Source of the DNA: Pseudomonas asgharzadehiana
GTDB taxonomy: Bacteria > Pseudomonadota > Gammaproteobacteria > Pseudomonadales > Pseudomonadaceae
Direction: 5' to 3'
NCBI RefSeq assembly: GCF_019139815.1
Contig: NZ_CP077079.1
Span: 868,001-932,000 of the forward strand
DNA: 64,000 bases
Positions 16,792 to 27,093 of the stretch are shown one piece after another. The notes under the pieces were generated by a model, which was not told the origin of the DNA, did not search any database, and saw only the letters and a list, made by a program, of their open reading frames with translations. The first letter of the stretch is position 1. Every line of letters begins with the position of its first letter. The translations under genes were made by a program, and so were the position numbers.

Positions 16792-17568
16792 ATGGAGCGA
16801 CATCACAAAAGGATCAACAGTACAAAGCGGCGCAAGTTGATTGCCGCCTACACGCTGCCCGGCGCGCGAGGCCAGCAGGTCGTTGCTGAGCCGGTCGACG
16901 ACGACAGCAATGCAGCGGTGGTCAACAACGGCGTGATTTCATTTGCCGAGGGGCTGTCGGGGATTAACCGCGAGTACATTCGCAAAAGCTACCTGCTGGC
17001 CAGCAGCTACGTCAGCGATGTGTTGAACATCCAGCGCGGCGGCCAAGCCTGGTATGACGAATTTATCAAGGTGATGATCAGCCTGGGCTGGCTGCCGGTG
17101 CGCAGCCGGTTCGAGCGCGTCTCAAGCACCAGCAAAGGCCTGACGGTGCAACTGGCGGCGCTGAACATCATCGCCACGTTATGGGCCTCGACATCGCTGG
17201 CCGGGCCGCTGCTGGCCGCGCTGCCGAAGCTGGCCGCTGATGCGTTGGAGGCCTTGAAGCGCCAGCCGGCGTCTTTCGAACTGTTCAAACGCAACAGCAC
17301 GGTGCACCAGGGCGGTGATTTTGGCTTGGCGTCCTGTGCCGAAACAGACGGGGAATTGATGATGGTGCTGGTGACCTACAGCACCCAGGGAGTGAGCAAA
17401 CAGGTGGGGCTGCCGTTCCTTGAGTGGGACAGTTCCTCGTTCGAGGCCTTCAGCGGGCAGACCTGCCTGGTGCTCAATACCTCGGTGGTCAACGAAAAAA
17501 CCATCCGGCTGATGCGCGAGAGCGCGGGCGACAAGGTGCAATTGGCGATCGCCAAGTACCGCATCTAA
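16792..17568 (+). CDS. Unrecognised protein of 258 residues
   Basis: I do not recognise this family. The start is basic (MERHHKRINSTKRRKLIAAY). An acidic linker (EPVDDDSNAAVV) and a mixed helical region follow. The stretch LTVQLAALNIIATLWASTSLAGPLLAALPKLAAD (about residues 122-155, quoted in part) is rather hydrophobic, and the C-terminal half looks globular with beta character (LMMVLVTYS, TCLVLNTSVV). There is no signal peptide. The ATG at 16792 has GGAGA 7 bases upstream; the frame extends 8 codons further. It is monocistronic, preceded by a cob terminator and 157 free bases, and its stop overlaps that of the convergent marC-family gene. A cytoplasmic role is likely, function unknown. Confidence 0.75.
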   Translation: MERHHKRINSTKRRKLIAAYTLPGARGQQVVAEPVDDDSNAAVVNNGVISFAEGLSGINREYIRKSYLLASSYVSDVLNIQRGGQAWYDEFIKVMISLGWLPVRSRFERVSSTSKGLTVQLAALNIIATLWASTSLAGPLLAALPKLAADALEALKRQPASFELFKRNSTVHQGGDFGLASCAETDGELMMVLVTYSTQGVSKQVGLPFLEWDSSSFEAFSGQTCLVLNTSVVNEKTIRLMRESAGDKVQLAIAKYRI

Positions 17569-18161
17569 GGCACCAGATAACCGCGCACGCCGGTGAAGAT
17601 GATTTGCGCGGCGAGGGCGCACACGAACAGGCCCATCAGCCGGCTGACAATCTGTAAACCCTGGTCACCGAGGATGCGTTCGATACGGTTGGACAGATAC
17701 AGCACCACGCCGACCGTGAGGCTGGCCAGGGCGATGCTGAGGATGGCGGTGAGTTTGTCATCCCAGTGCGGCTGGCTGACGCCCATCACCAGCAAGGCGC
17801 CGATGGTACCGGGGCCGACGGTGAGGGGGATGGTGAGCGGCACGATGGTCACGTCTTGCTGCACGTTGTCGGTCTGCACCGCCGACTTGCCCTGGGCCAT
17901 GCCCAGGGCAGAGATGAACAACACACTGCCGGCGCCGATGCGGAAGGCATCCACGGTGATGCCGAACACACTGAAAATGACGCGGCCGAACAGGTAGAGC
18001 AGCACGCTCGACACCAGGGTCGCCAGCGCCACTTTCCAGGCCAGGCGCCGCCGTTCTTTGCTGGAATAGCCACGGGTCAGGCTGATAAAGCAGGACAGCA
18101 CGAAGAACGGGCTGTAGAGCACCAGCATCTTCAGGTAAACGCTGAATAACACGTGGAGCAT
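17565..18161 (-). CDS. MarC family inner-membrane protein
   Basis: Membrane protein of 198 residues with six predicted helices, the normal MarC size. The family signature is present: FFVLSCFISLTRGYS near the N-terminus, GAGSVLFISALGM, and IPLTVGPGTIGALLVMG in the middle. The family was once linked to multidrug resistance, but its transport substrate is unsettled. The ATG at 18161 begins MLHVLFSVYLKMLVLYSPFF; the frame reaches further upstream without a good start. Its stop codon overlaps the stop of the convergent unknown gene by four bases. Confidence 0.9.
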   Translation of the reverse strand: MLHVLFSVYLKMLVLYSPFFVLSCFISLTRGYSSKERRRLAWKVALATLVSSVLLYLFGRVIFSVFGITVDAFRIGAGSVLFISALGMAQGKSAVQTDNVQQDVTIVPLTIPLTVGPGTIGALLVMGVSQPHWDDKLTAILSIALASLTVGVVLYLSNRIERILGDQGLQIVSRLMGLFVCALAAQIIFTGVRGYLVP

Positions 18162-18214
18162 AAGGGCGGCTCGCGGCAGGAGAAGTGTTGGGAGTCTATC
18201 AGGCGACACAGATC

Positions 18215-18306
18215 AAATGTGGGAGGGGGCTTGCTCCCGATAGCGGTATATCAATCCCTAAGTGGTCGGCTGACAGACCGCCATCGGGGCAAGCTCCCTC
18301 CCACTG
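18215..18306. repeat. REP doublet between retS and the marC-family gene
   Basis: AAATGTGGGAGGGGGCTTGC and TCCCGATAGCGG at the left face ACCGCCATCGGGGCAAGC and TCCCTCCCACTG at the right, with about 25 bases between them. It is a two-armed REP element. It begins 54 bases upstream of the marC-family start and ends 10 bases after the retS stop. Confidence 0.85.
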
Positions 18307-18315
18307 TATTTGCGG

Positions 18316-21087
18316 TCAGGAGGGTTCGTGCTCGGGGCGTTGTTGGCGCTGCGCCACCCAGAACGCCACCAGTTCGCGCAATTGCGACAACTCCACCGGC
18401 TTGGCCATGTGCCCGTCCATGCCGGCCTGGCGCGCGCGTTCCTTATGTTCCGAAAGGATATGCGCCGTGAGCGCCACCACCGGCGTGCGAATGCGTTGAT
18501 GGCTGACTTCCCAGGCGCGCAATTGCTGGGTGGCCGAGAAGCCATCGAGGATTGGCATTTCACAGTCCATCAACACCAGGTCATAGCGCTGGGCTTTCAT
18601 TGCCTCCAATGCTTCTTCGCCGTTGCTGGCGGTGTCCGGGTTGAGGTTGAGCTTGCCGAGCATGCCGCGAATCACTTTGGTGGAGATGCTGTTGTCCTCG
18701 GCCACCAGGATCTTGAAATCGCTGGGCACGGCCACCTCCGCCGGCGGGCTGAGGACCGCGCGGGGCGGCACGCCGCCTTTGCTGCGTTGGGTCAGTTCAT
18801 CGGCCAGGGTCGTCTTGAGGGTGTAACCGGCCACCGGCTTGGCGAGGATGCGCTTGATCCCGCTGTTACGCGCGATGATCTTGCTCGGCGCATTGCTGAT
18901 GCCCGTGAGCATGATCAGCAGGATGTCGTGGTTCAGGCTTGGGTCTTCCTTGATTTTTGCCGCCAGTTGCATGCCGGTCATGCCGGGCATGTTCTGGTCC
19001 AGCAGCACCACGTCGAAGTAGTCACGCAGGTGCGCCTTGGTGCGCAGCAAGGCCAGGGCTTCTTTGCCCGAAGGTACCGCGCTGACGTTCAGGCCCCAGG
19101 CCGTGCATTGCTGCACCAGCACTTTGCGGCAGGTGTCGTTGTCGTCCACCACCAGTACGCGCGCATCCCTGAGCGGGCCGTCGAGGTCGGAGGTCGGGTG
19201 CTCCAGGCGTTCCGGGTCAAGCGGCAGGGTCAGCCACAGGGTGCTGCCCTGATGGCTGCCGCTCTTGATGCCGAACTCACCGTTCATCAACAGGATCAGT
19301 TGACGCGCGATGACCAGGCCCAGGTGCCCGCTCAAGCGGGTGGCCGAGAGGAAGTTCTTGCTGTGCAGTTCGCTGTGCAGCAGTGCCTCGCGCTCGGCGG
19401 GTTCCATCGGCAGGCCGCTGTCTTGCACGGCAATGCGCAGGCGCGGCTTGGTGCTGCGGTCGTCCAGGGCGACGACGATGAGGACTTCGCCTTCATCGGT
19501 TTTTTGCAGGGCGTTTTCCAGCAGGCTCAACAGCGCCTGGCGCAGGCGGGTCGGGTCGCCGCTGATGACGCGCGGCACCTGGGGCTGGATAAAGCTGATC
19601 AACTCGACGTTCTGTTGTTCGGCCTTGGCGCGGAAGATGCTCAGGCAGTCGTCGATCAGCGCGTTGAGGTCGAACTGCACGTCGTCCAGCTCGATCTGCC
19701 CGGATTCGAGTTTGGAGATGTCGAGGATTTCGTTGATCAGGGTAAGGAGTTCGTTGCCGGCGCTGTGGATGGTCTGCACGTAGTCGCGCTGCTTTACCGA
19801 CAGCGGGGTGCCCAGCAGCAGTTCGGTCATGCCCAGCACGCCGTTCATGGGGGTGCGGATTTCGTGGCTGATCTTGGCCAGGAACTCGGCCTTTGCGGCG
19901 ATTTCGGCGTTGCTCGCGGCGAGGTCGCGGCTGAGGCTGAAGCGCGCTTCCACGAGGGCGCGCTGGCGTTCACCCAGGGCCAGGCTCATCAACAGGCCGC
20001 TGAGGCAGATAAACGCGAGGAGCGTGACGATCAGCCCCTGTGGCGACACCATCGTAAGGCCCAGCAACGCCGGGAGGATGATCAGCGTGCCGATGTTGAA
20101 CACCACCATGCCCGCCACGAACAAACGCGCCGGGCCATAGCCTCTCTGCCAGTGATACGCCGAGACAAACAGCATGCTCAGGCCTGCCAGGGCCACCAGC
20201 GCATAGGTGATGATGTTCAGCGGCAGGGTGCTGACAAACAACAGCAGCAGGCCGCACAGCACGATAAACAGGATATCGGCCATCAACAGCTTGTTCAGCG
20301 GGTGCGGGCCCAGGGGCATGAAGAAGCGGTAGGCGAACATCAGCCCGCACGGCGCGGTCAGCAGCAGCGCCAGGTACGCGCCTGGGGTCTGGATAGCGTG
20401 CCAGTTCGGCAGCCATGGGCCCGTTAGGTTGAGCAGCAGCGCCAGGCTGAGCATCAACAGTATTTCGCACGCCGCCAGCCACAGGCTGCTGCGCGAGCGG
20501 TGGTAAGCAAAGCGTGAAAGGTTGTGCAGGATCAGCATCAACAGGCAACCGAAGAGCAGGCCGTAGACCAGCGTCTGGGTCTGGTCGGCGGCGGCCAGTA
20601 CGGCCGGCTCCAGGGTGATATAGGGGCGCAGCTCATGTTCCGAGACCAGGCGCAGGTAGACCTCAAGCGGCTTCTGGCTCTGGGGCATCGGTAGCATGAA
20701 GTCGCTGCTGGGTAACGGGCGTTCCGTCTGGGGCTGGCGGGTGCCGGTGTTCTGTTGCTCGATCAGGGTGTCGCCGTCCAGCACGTAGAGGCTCAGGTAG
20801 GACAGGTCCGGGGCGAATACCCGCAGCACTTGCTCGTGCTTGCCGGGTTGCAGCTTGAAACGTACCCACAACGCACCGTCCGGTTGCGCGGCGGTAATGC
20901 GGTCCAGTTCGATGGGGCTGAATTGGTTGGTGTAGCGCGAGGAACGAATGTCGCTCAGTTGCAGGTCGGCCTGTTCATCAAGCAATACTGCCCAGCCACT
21001 GCCTTGCGCGGCGGCCTGGGCCGGGAACAAGCAGAGCAGCGTCAGCAGACTGACAGTGAAACCTATGGCGATCCTGAGCCAGCGCAC
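18316..21087 (-). CDS. retS: Hybrid sensor kinase/response regulator RetS
   Basis: Inner-membrane hybrid sensor of 923 residues. Order: signal/TM start (1-27), 7TMR-DISMED2 sensory domain (about 35-165), seven membrane helices (about 172-372), HisKA with H408 in [13 protein letters not shown], ATPase-like domain (about 505-625), and two receiver domains with D697 ([10 protein letters not shown]) and D841 (LVLMDCEMP). This layout and the position next to purD identify RetS, which in Pseudomonas binds and inhibits GacS and so controls the Gac/Rsm switch between acute and biofilm lifestyles. The ATP-binding glycine boxes look degenerate (DSGLPM, SGHLGL), consistent with a regulator that does not work as a normal kinase. 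Confidence 0.93.
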   Translation of the reverse strand: MRWLRIAIGFTVSLLTLLCLFPAQAAAQGSGWAVLLDEQADLQLSDIRSSRYTNQFSPIELDRITAAQPDGALWVRFKLQPGKHEQVLRVFAPDLSYLSLYVLDGDTLIEQQNTGTRQPQTERPLPSSDFMLPMPQSQKPLEVYLRLVSEHELRPYITLEPAVLAAADQTQTLVYGLLFGCLLMLILHNLSRFAYHRSRSSLWLAACEILLMLSLALLLNLTGPWLPNWHAIQTPGAYLALLLTAPCGLMFAYRFFMPLGPHPLNKLLMADILFIVLCGLLLLFVSTLPLNIITYALVALAGLSMLFVSAYHWQRGYGPARLFVAGMVVFNIGTLIILPALLGLTMVSPQGLIVTLLAFICLSGLLMSLALGERQRALVEARFSLSRDLAASNAEIAAKAEFLAKISHEIRTPMNGVLGMTELLLGTPLSVKQRDYVQTIHSAGNELLTLINEILDISKLESGQIELDDVQFDLNALIDDCLSIFRAKAEQQNVELISFIQPQVPRVISGDPTRLRQALLSLLENALQKTDEGEVLIVVALDDRSTKPRLRIAVQDSGLPMEPAEREALLHSELHSKNFLSATRLSGHLGLVIARQLILLMNGEFGIKSGSHQGSTLWLTLPLDPERLEHPTSDLDGPLRDARVLVVDDNDTCRKVLVQQCTAWGLNVSAVPSGKEALALLRTKAHLRDYFDVVLLDQNMPGMTGMQLAAKIKEDPSLNHDILLIMLTGISNAPSKIIARNSGIKRILAKPVAGYTLKTTLADELTQRSKGGVPPRAVLSPPAEVAVPSDFKILVAEDNSISTKVIRGMLGKLNLNPDTASNGEEALEAMKAQRYDLVLMDCEMPILDGFSATQQLRAWEVSHQRIRTPVVALTAHILSEHKERARQAGMDGHMAKPVELSQLRELVAFWVAQRQQRPEHEPS

Positions 21088-21146
21088 GGCGAAATCCCTT
21101 CGTAGGTTGATGCACGGGTTAACTATGCGCGGGGTGGCCGGTGTAC

Positions 21147-21169
21147 GGCAAGGGCCAGAGGCCCTTGCC
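21147..21169 (-). terminator. Hairpin downstream of purD, possible terminator
   Basis: GGCAAGGGCC and GGCCCTTGCC form a 10-base perfect stem with a three-base loop, about 45 bases after the purD stop and 60 bases before the retS ATG. No T-run follows on the minus strand, so it may be a weak or factor-assisted terminator or an mRNA-stabilising hairpin. Confidence 0.45.
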
Positions 21170-21213
21170 TGACCGAACGGATAGCTAGTGACGAGGCTTG
21201 CGACGTCTGCGCC

Positions 21214-22506
21214 TTAGTGCGTTTCGCCACGTTCACGGGCAATGGCGCGGTAACCGATGTCGGTGCGGTAGAAGCAGCCTTTCCAATCGATTTTTGCGGC
21301 CAGTTTGTACGCCTGTTGTTGCGCGGCGTCGACACTGGCGCCCATGGCGGTAGCGCACAGCACACGGCCACCGGCGGTTACCACCTTGCCATCCTTGAGC
21401 GCGGTGCCCGCATGGAACACTTTGCCTTCCAGCGTAGCCGCCGCATCCAGGCCTTCAATCACATCGCCCTTGGCGTAGTCGGCAGGGTAACCGCCGGCCG
21501 CCAGTACGATGCCGACACTCGGGCGTGGGTCCCACTGGGCTTCGACCTTGTCCAGGGCCTGGGCCAGGGCGGCTTCCACCAGTAATACCAGGCTCGATTG
21601 CAGGCGCAGCATCACCGGTTGGGTTTCCGGGTCGCCGAAGCGGCAGTTGAACTCGATGACCTTCGGGTTGCCGGCCTTGTCGATCATCAGGCCGGCATAG
21701 AGGAAACCGGTGTACACATTGCCTTCGTCGGCCATGCCGCGCACGGTTGGCCAGATCACCAGGTCCATGACGCGCTGGTGCACTTCGCGGGTGACCACCG
21801 GGGCAGGGGAGTAGGCACCCATGCCGCCGGTGTTGGGGCCGCTGTCGCCGTTGCCGACGCGCTTGTGGTCCTGGCTGGTGGCCATCGGCAATACGTTCTT
21901 GCCGTCGACCATCACGATGAAGCTGGCTTCTTCGCCGTCGAGGAACTCCTCGATCACCACGCGCGAGCCTGCGTCGCCAAAGGCATTGCCGGCGAGCATG
22001 TCACGCACGGCGTCTTCGGCTTCCTGCAAGGTCATCGCCACGATCACGCCTTTACCGGCGGCCAGGCCATCGGCCTTGATCACGATCGGTGCGCCTTTCT
22101 CACGCAGGTAAGCCAGGGCCGGCTCGATCTCGGTGAAGTTCTGGTAGTCGGCGGTCGGGATCTTGTGGCGCGCCAGGAAGTCCTTGGTGAACGCCTTGGA
22201 ACCTTCCAGCTGCGCGGCGCCGGCGGTTGGGCCGAAGCAATCCAGGCCGCGGCTGCGGAACAGGTCGACCACGCCGGCCACCAACGGTACTTCCGGACCG
22301 ACGATGGTCAGGGAGACGTTTTGCTCGGCGAAATCGGCGAGTTGCTCAAGCGCCAGCACGTCGATAGCGACGTTTTCGCACTTGGCTTCAATGGCGGTGC
22401 CGGCGTTGCCGGGCGCGACGAAAACTTTCTGGACGCGGGGGTCCTGGGCAACTTTCCAGGCCAGGGCGTGTTCACGGCCACCGCTGCCAATGATCAAAAC
22501 ATTCAT
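21214..22506 (-). CDS. purD: Phosphoribosylamine-glycine ligase PurD
   Basis: GAR synthetase of 430 residues, the second step of de novo purine synthesis: phosphoribosylamine + glycine + ATP to GAR. The start [18 protein letters not shown] is the family hallmark. The ATP-grasp domain has [19 protein letters not shown], and [10 protein letters not shown] and [17 protein letters not shown] carry metal-binding residues. Full length. It lies downstream of purH on the same strand, with a 104-base gap that holds a REP repeat, so a purHD operon with an internal hairpin is likely. Confidence 0.97.
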   Translation of the reverse strand: MNVLIIGSGGREHALAWKVAQDPRVQKVFVAPGNAGTAIEAKCENVAIDVLALEQLADFAEQNVSLTIVGPEVPLVAGVVDLFRSRGLDCFGPTAGAAQLEGSKAFTKDFLARHKIPTADYQNFTEIEPALAYLREKGAPIVIKADGLAAGKGVIVAMTLQEAEDAVRDMLAGNAFGDAGSRVVIEEFLDGEEASFIVMVDGKNVLPMATSQDHKRVGNGDSGPNTGGMGAYSPAPVVTREVHQRVMDLVIWPTVRGMADEGNVYTGFLYAGLMIDKAGNPKVIEFNCRFGDPETQPVMLRLQSSLVLLVEAALAQALDKVEAQWDPRPSVGIVLAAGGYPADYAKGDVIEGLDAAATLEGKVFHAGTALKDGKVVTAGGRVLCATAMGASVDAAQQQAYKLAAKIDWKGCFYRTDIGYRAIARERGETH

Positions 22507-22547
22507 TTCAAAACCTCAAATTCTGTAGGCGCCAGAGGAGCGCTTTT

Positions 22548-22600
22548 AAATGTGGGAGGGGGCTTGCCCCCTCCCACACAAGCCCGCTCCTACATTTCAA
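22548..22600. repeat. REP element between purH and purD
   Basis: AAATGTGGGAGGGGGCTTGC meets GCCCCCTCCCACA within 30 bases and forms a tight hairpin, with a partial second copy (AAGCCCGCTCCTACATTT) to the right. It lies inside the predicted purHD transcript and could adjust the purH to purD ratio. Confidence 0.8.
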
Positions 22601-22610
22601 TCGGGTTGGA

Positions 22611-24218
22611 TCAGTGGCGGAAGTGGCGCATGCCGGTGAAGACCATCGCTATGCCAGCTTCATCAGCGGCGGCGATAACTTCAGCATCGCGCATCGAACC
22701 GCCCGGTTGGATCACGGCGGTCACGCCCGCTTTCGCGGCGTTGTCCAGGCCGTCACGGAACGGGAAGAAAGCGTCGGACGCCATCACCGAGCCCACCACC
22801 TGCAAACCGGCGTGTTCAGCCTTGATCGCGGCGATACGCGCCGAGTTCACGCGGCTCATCTGGCCGGCGCCGACACCGATGGTCTGGCGGTTCTTGGCGT
22901 AGACGATGGCGTTGGATTTAACGTACTTGGCCACTTTCCAGGCGAAGATCAGGTCGTTGATCTCTTGCTCGGTGGGAGCACGCTGGGTTACCACTTTCAG
23001 GTCGGCGCTGCCGATCATGCCGATGTCGCGGCTCTGTACCAGCAAGCCGCCATTGACGCGCTTGTAGTCCCAGGCAGCGGCGCGGTCAGCCGACCATTCG
23101 CCGCAGGCCAGCAGGCGCACGTTGGCTTTCGCTGCAACGATGGCGCGCGCTTCTTCGCTGACGCTTGGCGCGATGATCACTTCAACGAACTGACGCTCGA
23201 CGATGGCCTTGGCGGTCTCGGCGTCCAGCTCACGGTTGAAGGCAATGATGCCGCCGAAGGCCGACTCGGTGTCGGTGGCGTAGGCCAGTTCGTAGGCCTG
23301 GCGAATACCGCCTTCGGCGTCCGGGCTCACGGCCACGCCACACGGGTTGGCGTGCTTGACGATCACGCAGGCCGGCTTGACGAAGCTTTTCACGCATTCG
23401 AGCGCGGCATCGGTGTCGGCCACGTTGTTGTAGGACAGTTCTTTGCCTTGCAGTTGGGTCGCGGTGGCAATGCCGACTTCGGCCGGTTTTGCCTCCACGT
23501 AGAACGCCGCGCTCTGGTGCGGGTTCTCGCCGTAGCGCATTTCCTGGGCCTTGATGAACTGGCTGTTGAAGGTGCGCGGGAACTGGCTGCGGCCTTCTGT
23601 GCTCAGGGTGTCGGCGGCCTGGTTCACGGTGCCCATGTAGTTGGCGATCATGCCGTCGTAGGCCGCGGTGTGTTCGAACGCCTTGAGCATCAGGTCAAAA
23701 CGCTGGGCGTAGGTCAGGCCGCCGGCTTTCAGGCTTTCGAGCACCTGGCTGTAGTCGCCGGCATTGACCACGATGGCCACGTCTTTGTGGTTCTTGGCTG
23801 CCGAGCGCACCATGGTCGGGCCGCCGATATCGATGTTTTCGATGGCGGTCGGCAGGTCGCAGCCGGGCTTGTTGATGGTGGCTTCGAAGGGGTAGAGGTT
23901 GACGGCCACCAGGTCGATCGGCTTGATGCCGTGCTCGTTCATGATGGCGTCGTCGATACCGCGACGGCCGAGGATGCCGCCGTGGATTTTCGGGTGCAGG
24001 GTCTTGACCCGACCGTCCATCATTTCCGCGAAACCGGTGTAGTCCGCGACTTCTACTGCGGCCACGCCGTTGTCCTGCAGCAGTTTGAAGGTCCCGCCCG
24101 TGGAGAGGATTTCCACGCCCAGGGCTTCCAGCTCCCGGGCAAATTCGAGGATGCCGGTCTTGTCGGAAACGCTGATCAAGGCGCGGCGGATCGGCAGGCG
24201 GGTAGTCTGGTCGGTCAT
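22611..24218 (-). CDS. purH: Bifunctional AICAR transformylase / IMP cyclohydrolase PurH
   Basis: Enzyme of 535 residues that carries out the last two steps to IMP. The N-terminal MGS-like cyclohydrolase domain (1-195) opens [20 protein letters not shown] and contains [20 protein letters not shown]. The C-terminal transformylase domain has [32 protein letters not shown] with the catalytic Lys-His pair, and a C-terminus with [12 protein letters not shown]. The ATG at 24218 ([12 protein letters not shown]) is the family start; eleven upstream codons are unlikely to be used. A terminator separates it from fis upstream. Confidence 0.97.
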   Translation of the reverse strand: MTDQTTRLPIRRALISVSDKTGILEFARELEALGVEILSTGGTFKLLQDNGVAAVEVADYTGFAEMMDGRVKTLHPKIHGGILGRRGIDDAIMNEHGIKPIDLVAVNLYPFEATINKPGCDLPTAIENIDIGGPTMVRSAAKNHKDVAIVVNAGDYSQVLESLKAGGLTYAQRFDLMLKAFEHTAAYDGMIANYMGTVNQAADTLSTEGRSQFPRTFNSQFIKAQEMRYGENPHQSAAFYVEAKPAEVGIATATQLQGKELSYNNVADTDAALECVKSFVKPACVIVKHANPCGVAVSPDAEGGIRQAYELAYATDTESAFGGIIAFNRELDAETAKAIVERQFVEVIIAPSVSEEARAIVAAKANVRLLACGEWSADRAAAWDYKRVNGGLLVQSRDIGMIGSADLKVVTQRAPTEQEINDLIFAWKVAKYVKSNAIVYAKNRQTIGVGAGQMSRVNSARIAAIKAEHAGLQVVGSVMASDAFFPFRDGLDNAAKAGVTAVIQPGGSMRDAEVIAAADEAGIAMVFTGMRHFRH

Positions 24219-24249
24219 TTCAATTTCCATCAAAAGCAAAGGAGTCAGC

Positions 24250-24282
24250 AAAAAAGGCGACCGGTTTTACGCGGGCGCCTTT
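24250..24282 (-). terminator. Rho-independent terminator of the dusB-fis unit
   Basis: On the minus strand AAAGGCG (24282-24276) pairs with CGCCTTT (24259-24253) and runs on into T residues to 24250. It starts 18 bases after the fis stop and lies in the purH upstream region, so it ends the dusB-fis transcript. Confidence 0.8.
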
Positions 24283-24299
24283 CTGGTTTGATTGAATGC

Positions 24300-24620
24300 T
24301 TACAGCAAATCGTATTGCTTGAGCTTTTTGCGCAAGGTGCCACGGTTGAGGCCCAGCAGCTCACTGGCTTTGGTCTGGTTGCCCTTGACGTAGTTCATCA
24401 CGCTTTCGAGCAAGGGCGCCTCGACTTCGGAGAGCACCAGGTTGTACACGTCCGTGACTGAAGCGCCCTCAAGGTGGGCGAAATAATTGTGCAGCGCCTT
24501 TTCAACGCTCCCGCGAAGGGTCTGGCCTTCTTCGCTCGGCGTGTTGAGGTGCTGTTTCAAATTGACGTTGTCGCTCACGGGTGTTGTTCCACTCACTAAA
24601 GTCTCGGTCATGATCGTCAT
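24300..24620 (-). CDS. fis: DNA-binding protein Fis
   Basis: Nucleoid-associated protein of 106 residues. The C-terminal helix-turn-helix [20 protein letters not shown] is practically the same as in other gamma-proteobacterial Fis proteins. [18 protein letters not shown] is the dimerisation core. Fis bends DNA and activates rRNA and other growth-linked promoters. Its ATG overlaps the dusB stop by four bases, the usual dusB-fis operon, so production depends on the dusB promoter. Compared with the P. aeruginosa protein as I recall it, length is nearly identical. Confidence 0.97.
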   Translation of the reverse strand: MTIMTETLVSGTTPVSDNVNLKQHLNTPSEEGQTLRGSVEKALHNYFAHLEGASVTDVYNLVLSEVEAPLLESVMNYVKGNQTKASELLGLNRGTLRKKLKQYDLL

Positions 24621-25630
24621 GCGGCCACCCCCTCTCCGTCCCCTGCTCTCAGGCTCTTGTCTCGTTCGGCAAAAAACTCACGAACGGCGGTGACCTGTGC
24701 TTGCGTTTCATCCAAACGATTGAACCCGGCGCGAAACTCCCTGGCGCCCGGCAGGGTTGCGAGATACCAACCCACATGCTTGCGAGCAATGCGTACGCCC
24801 ATCACATCCCCATAGAAAGTGTGAAGGGCAGCCAGATGCTCTAGCAGAATACGTTCCACCTCGACCAACTCCGGTGCCGGCAGGACTTCGCCGGTACGCA
24901 GAAAGTGTTCGATCTCACGAAAAATCCACGGGCGCCCCTGGGCGGCCCGGCCTATCAACAAACCATCGGCACCGGTTGCGTGCAGCACGCGCCGGGCTTT
25001 CTCGGCTGAGTCGATATCGCCATTGGCAAATACCGGCATCGACACCGCCTGCTTGATCGCGGCGATGGTGTCGTACTCGGCTTCACCGGTATAAAGGTCG
25101 GCGCGGGTGCGGCCATGCACCGCCAGCGCTGTAATGCCCGCCTGTTCGGCGATCTTCGCCACCGTCAGGCCATTCTTGTTGTCCCGGTCCCAGCCGGTAC
25201 GAATCTTCAGGGTCACCGGCACATCCACGGCGGCGACAACGGCCTGCAGGATCTCGGCAACCAACTGCTCATCTTTCAACAGGGCGGAACCGGCAGCCTT
25301 GTTACAGACCTTCTTGGCCGGGCAGCCCATGTTGATATCGATGATCTGTGCGCCCAGCTCCACGTTGGCTCGGGCCGCATCCGCCAGCATCTGCGCGTCA
25401 CCACCGGCGATCTGTACCGAGCGGGGCTCGGGATCACCTTCGTGGATCATGCGCATCCGCGATTTGCGGGTGTTCCACAAACTCATGTCACTGGTGACCA
25501 TTTCCGAGACTACAAGACCCGCGCCCAAACGTTTGCAGAGCTGACGAAAGGGCTGGTCGGTGACGCCCGCCATCGGGGCGAGAATCAAGCCGTTCTGCAA
25601 TGTATATGGGCCGATGCGTACCGCCGACAT
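24617..25630 (-). CDS. dusB: tRNA-dihydrouridine synthase DusB
   Basis: FMN-dependent enzyme of 337 residues that reduces uridine in the D-loop of tRNA. The N-terminal TIM-barrel stretch is [20 protein letters not shown]. The catalytic Cys and neighbours are in [45 protein letters not shown] and VFANGDIDS are the FMN and tRNA contacts of the family, and [16 protein letters not shown] closes the barrel. It leads the dusB-fis operon. The 185 bases upstream hold its promoter. Confidence 0.96.
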   Translation of the reverse strand: MSAVRIGPYTLQNGLILAPMAGVTDQPFRQLCKRLGAGLVVSEMVTSDMSLWNTRKSRMRMIHEGDPEPRSVQIAGGDAQMLADAARANVELGAQIIDINMGCPAKKVCNKAAGSALLKDEQLVAEILQAVVAAVDVPVTLKIRTGWDRDNKNGLTVAKIAEQAGITALAVHGRTRADLYTGEAEYDTIAAIKQAVSMPVFANGDIDSAEKARRVLHATGADGLLIGRAAQGRPWIFREIEHFLRTGEVLPAPELVEVERILLEHLAALHTFYGDVMGVRIARKHVGWYLATLPGAREFRAGFNRLDETQAQVTAVREFFAERDKSLRAGDGEGVAA

Positions 25631-25815
25631 AGGACTTCCCTGTTGTGGGGCCGGATCATTAGAGTTCGAAAAAGGGTTGGCATGATACCCGCTCTCGATG
25701 ACTGGATAAAGGCTGAATTGGATAAAATCTGAACAGTTAATTCTTTATCGCTACCGGTTTGGTTGCGCGGCGTGAAGTCAATATTCCACCGTCAAGCTTC
25801 GGTGCATCCGCCGAT

Positions 25816-27063
25816 TCACTCTGGAGAATGGAAGCTCAAGCTGTAATTCACGGCTTTATTGCCTGGGTCGAGGATATCCAGGGAGATATGAATCGGGGTT
25901 TGCGATGGCATTTCGCTCACACCGGCCAGTTCGCCGCTCAGGTATTCGGCGGGTTTGAAGCGACGACTGGCGATCAGGTTGCCATTGAGGTCGGCAAACC
26001 GCAGCTCCAGCAGGGGGAAGGGCTGGGAGAATGTCGCGCGGTTGTAGATGATCGCATCCACCACCAGCGCGCCGGCGAACTCCGGATGGCTGCGCACCAC
26101 CAGGTTGCTGCTCTTGATATGGGCGATATCAACCCGTGATGGCACCGTGCAGCCCAGTGTGGGGCACAGTTGCTGGAACCATGGGCGGTAGGCGTCCTGG
26201 CGGGCCAGGTCGTCGAATTGGTAAGCAATGTATTGGACGGCCAGGCCGGCGGCGGCGATCAGCACCAGCAGTATCCAGATCAGGCGACGGCCCCAGCCCT
26301 GCGGGCGTTTTTGCGCATACAGGTGCAGCGGGTCGTCTTCCAGGTCCTGAAGCAGCTCGTCGTGGATTCCGGCTTCGGGGCGCGGACGCTTGCGGCGGGG
26401 TTGCGGGCGCTCTTCGGGCTCCGGTTCCTGTGCCGCGGCTGTCAGGGGAGTGAACGGCGGGTCGCGCTCGTCATCGTCTGGGGTTGAGTGCAGCGGTGGT
26501 TCGTCGTCGATCTCGTCAGTGTGCGGCGACATGGACGGTTCGGTGCGCTGTTTTGTCGCAGGGCCTTTAATCGGCTCGGGCTCGTCTTCAGCGTGAGTGG
26601 CGCGTTCTTCAGGCGGTTCGCTGAACAGGCTGGCGGCCCATTTTTCTTCATCGGCCTTGACGGTTTCGCGAGTGGCGCTGAGGGCGTCGTCTTTTTGCCG
26701 ACGCTCGGCGCCGGGCTGACGGCGTTCCGCGCCCACGGGCAGGGTGTGCTGAATCTCGCGGCGTTCCAGCTTGGCCAGTTCTTTATCCAGGTCCAGGTTG
26801 TCCAGGTCCAGCTCTTCGGCGGTCCACTGTTTCTGGCTGATTGCCCGCTGTGGCTCGGGCACCGCTTCGGGCGTTGGCTCGGCCGCGGTCGGCTGCCCCG
26901 GCGCCGGCGCATGGGCGCGCTGCTCGAGCAACTGGCGAGCGGCGTTGAACACTTGCAGGCACGAGCCGCAACGTACCACGCCACGGGCCACGCTCAACTG
27001 GGCGTGGTTGACGCGGAAACGGGCTTGGCAATGCGGGCACTGGGTGACGAAACTGTCGGTCAT
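25816..27063 (-). CDS. DUF3426 protein with N-terminal zinc ribbon and one membrane helix
   Basis: Protein of 415 residues. The MJ0042-type zinc ribbon has CPHC (9-12) and CGSC (32-35) with the typical RFRVNHAQL between them. A long charged, proline-rich, probably disordered linker spans about 45-255. One membrane helix follows at about 261-281, then a periplasmic DUF3426 domain with VVDAIIYNRATFSQPFPLLE. Function of the family is not settled. It sits between prmA and dusB, 30 bases after the prmA stop, as in other Pseudomonas. The start MTDSFVTQCPHC at 27063 was chosen over an upstream codon. Confidence 0.85.
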   Translation of the reverse strand: MTDSFVTQCPHCQARFRVNHAQLSVARGVVRCGSCLQVFNAARQLLEQRAHAPAPGQPTAAEPTPEAVPEPQRAISQKQWTAEELDLDNLDLDKELAKLERREIQHTLPVGAERRQPGAERRQKDDALSATRETVKADEEKWAASLFSEPPEERATHAEDEPEPIKGPATKQRTEPSMSPHTDEIDDEPPLHSTPDDDERDPPFTPLTAAAQEPEPEERPQPRRKRPRPEAGIHDELLQDLEDDPLHLYAQKRPQGWGRRLIWILLVLIAAAGLAVQYIAYQFDDLARQDAYRPWFQQLCPTLGCTVPSRVDIAHIKSSNLVVRSHPEFAGALVVDAIIYNRATFSQPFPLLELRFADLNGNLIASRRFKPAEYLSGELAGVSEMPSQTPIHISLDILDPGNKAVNYSLSFHSPE

Positions 27064-27093
27064 GCGGCCATCCGATTCAGGCAAGCGCTCATT

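Noticed and set aside
18310..20427. A 705-codon open frame opposite retS
   Set aside because: The composition is typical of an antisense shadow (runs of His, Gln, Val, Gly) and the minus strand encodes the full RetS domain order.
21598..24461. Long plus-strand frames opposite purD and purH
   Set aside because: Both are shadows of strongly conserved purine genes; their proteins look random and His/Val/Gly-rich.
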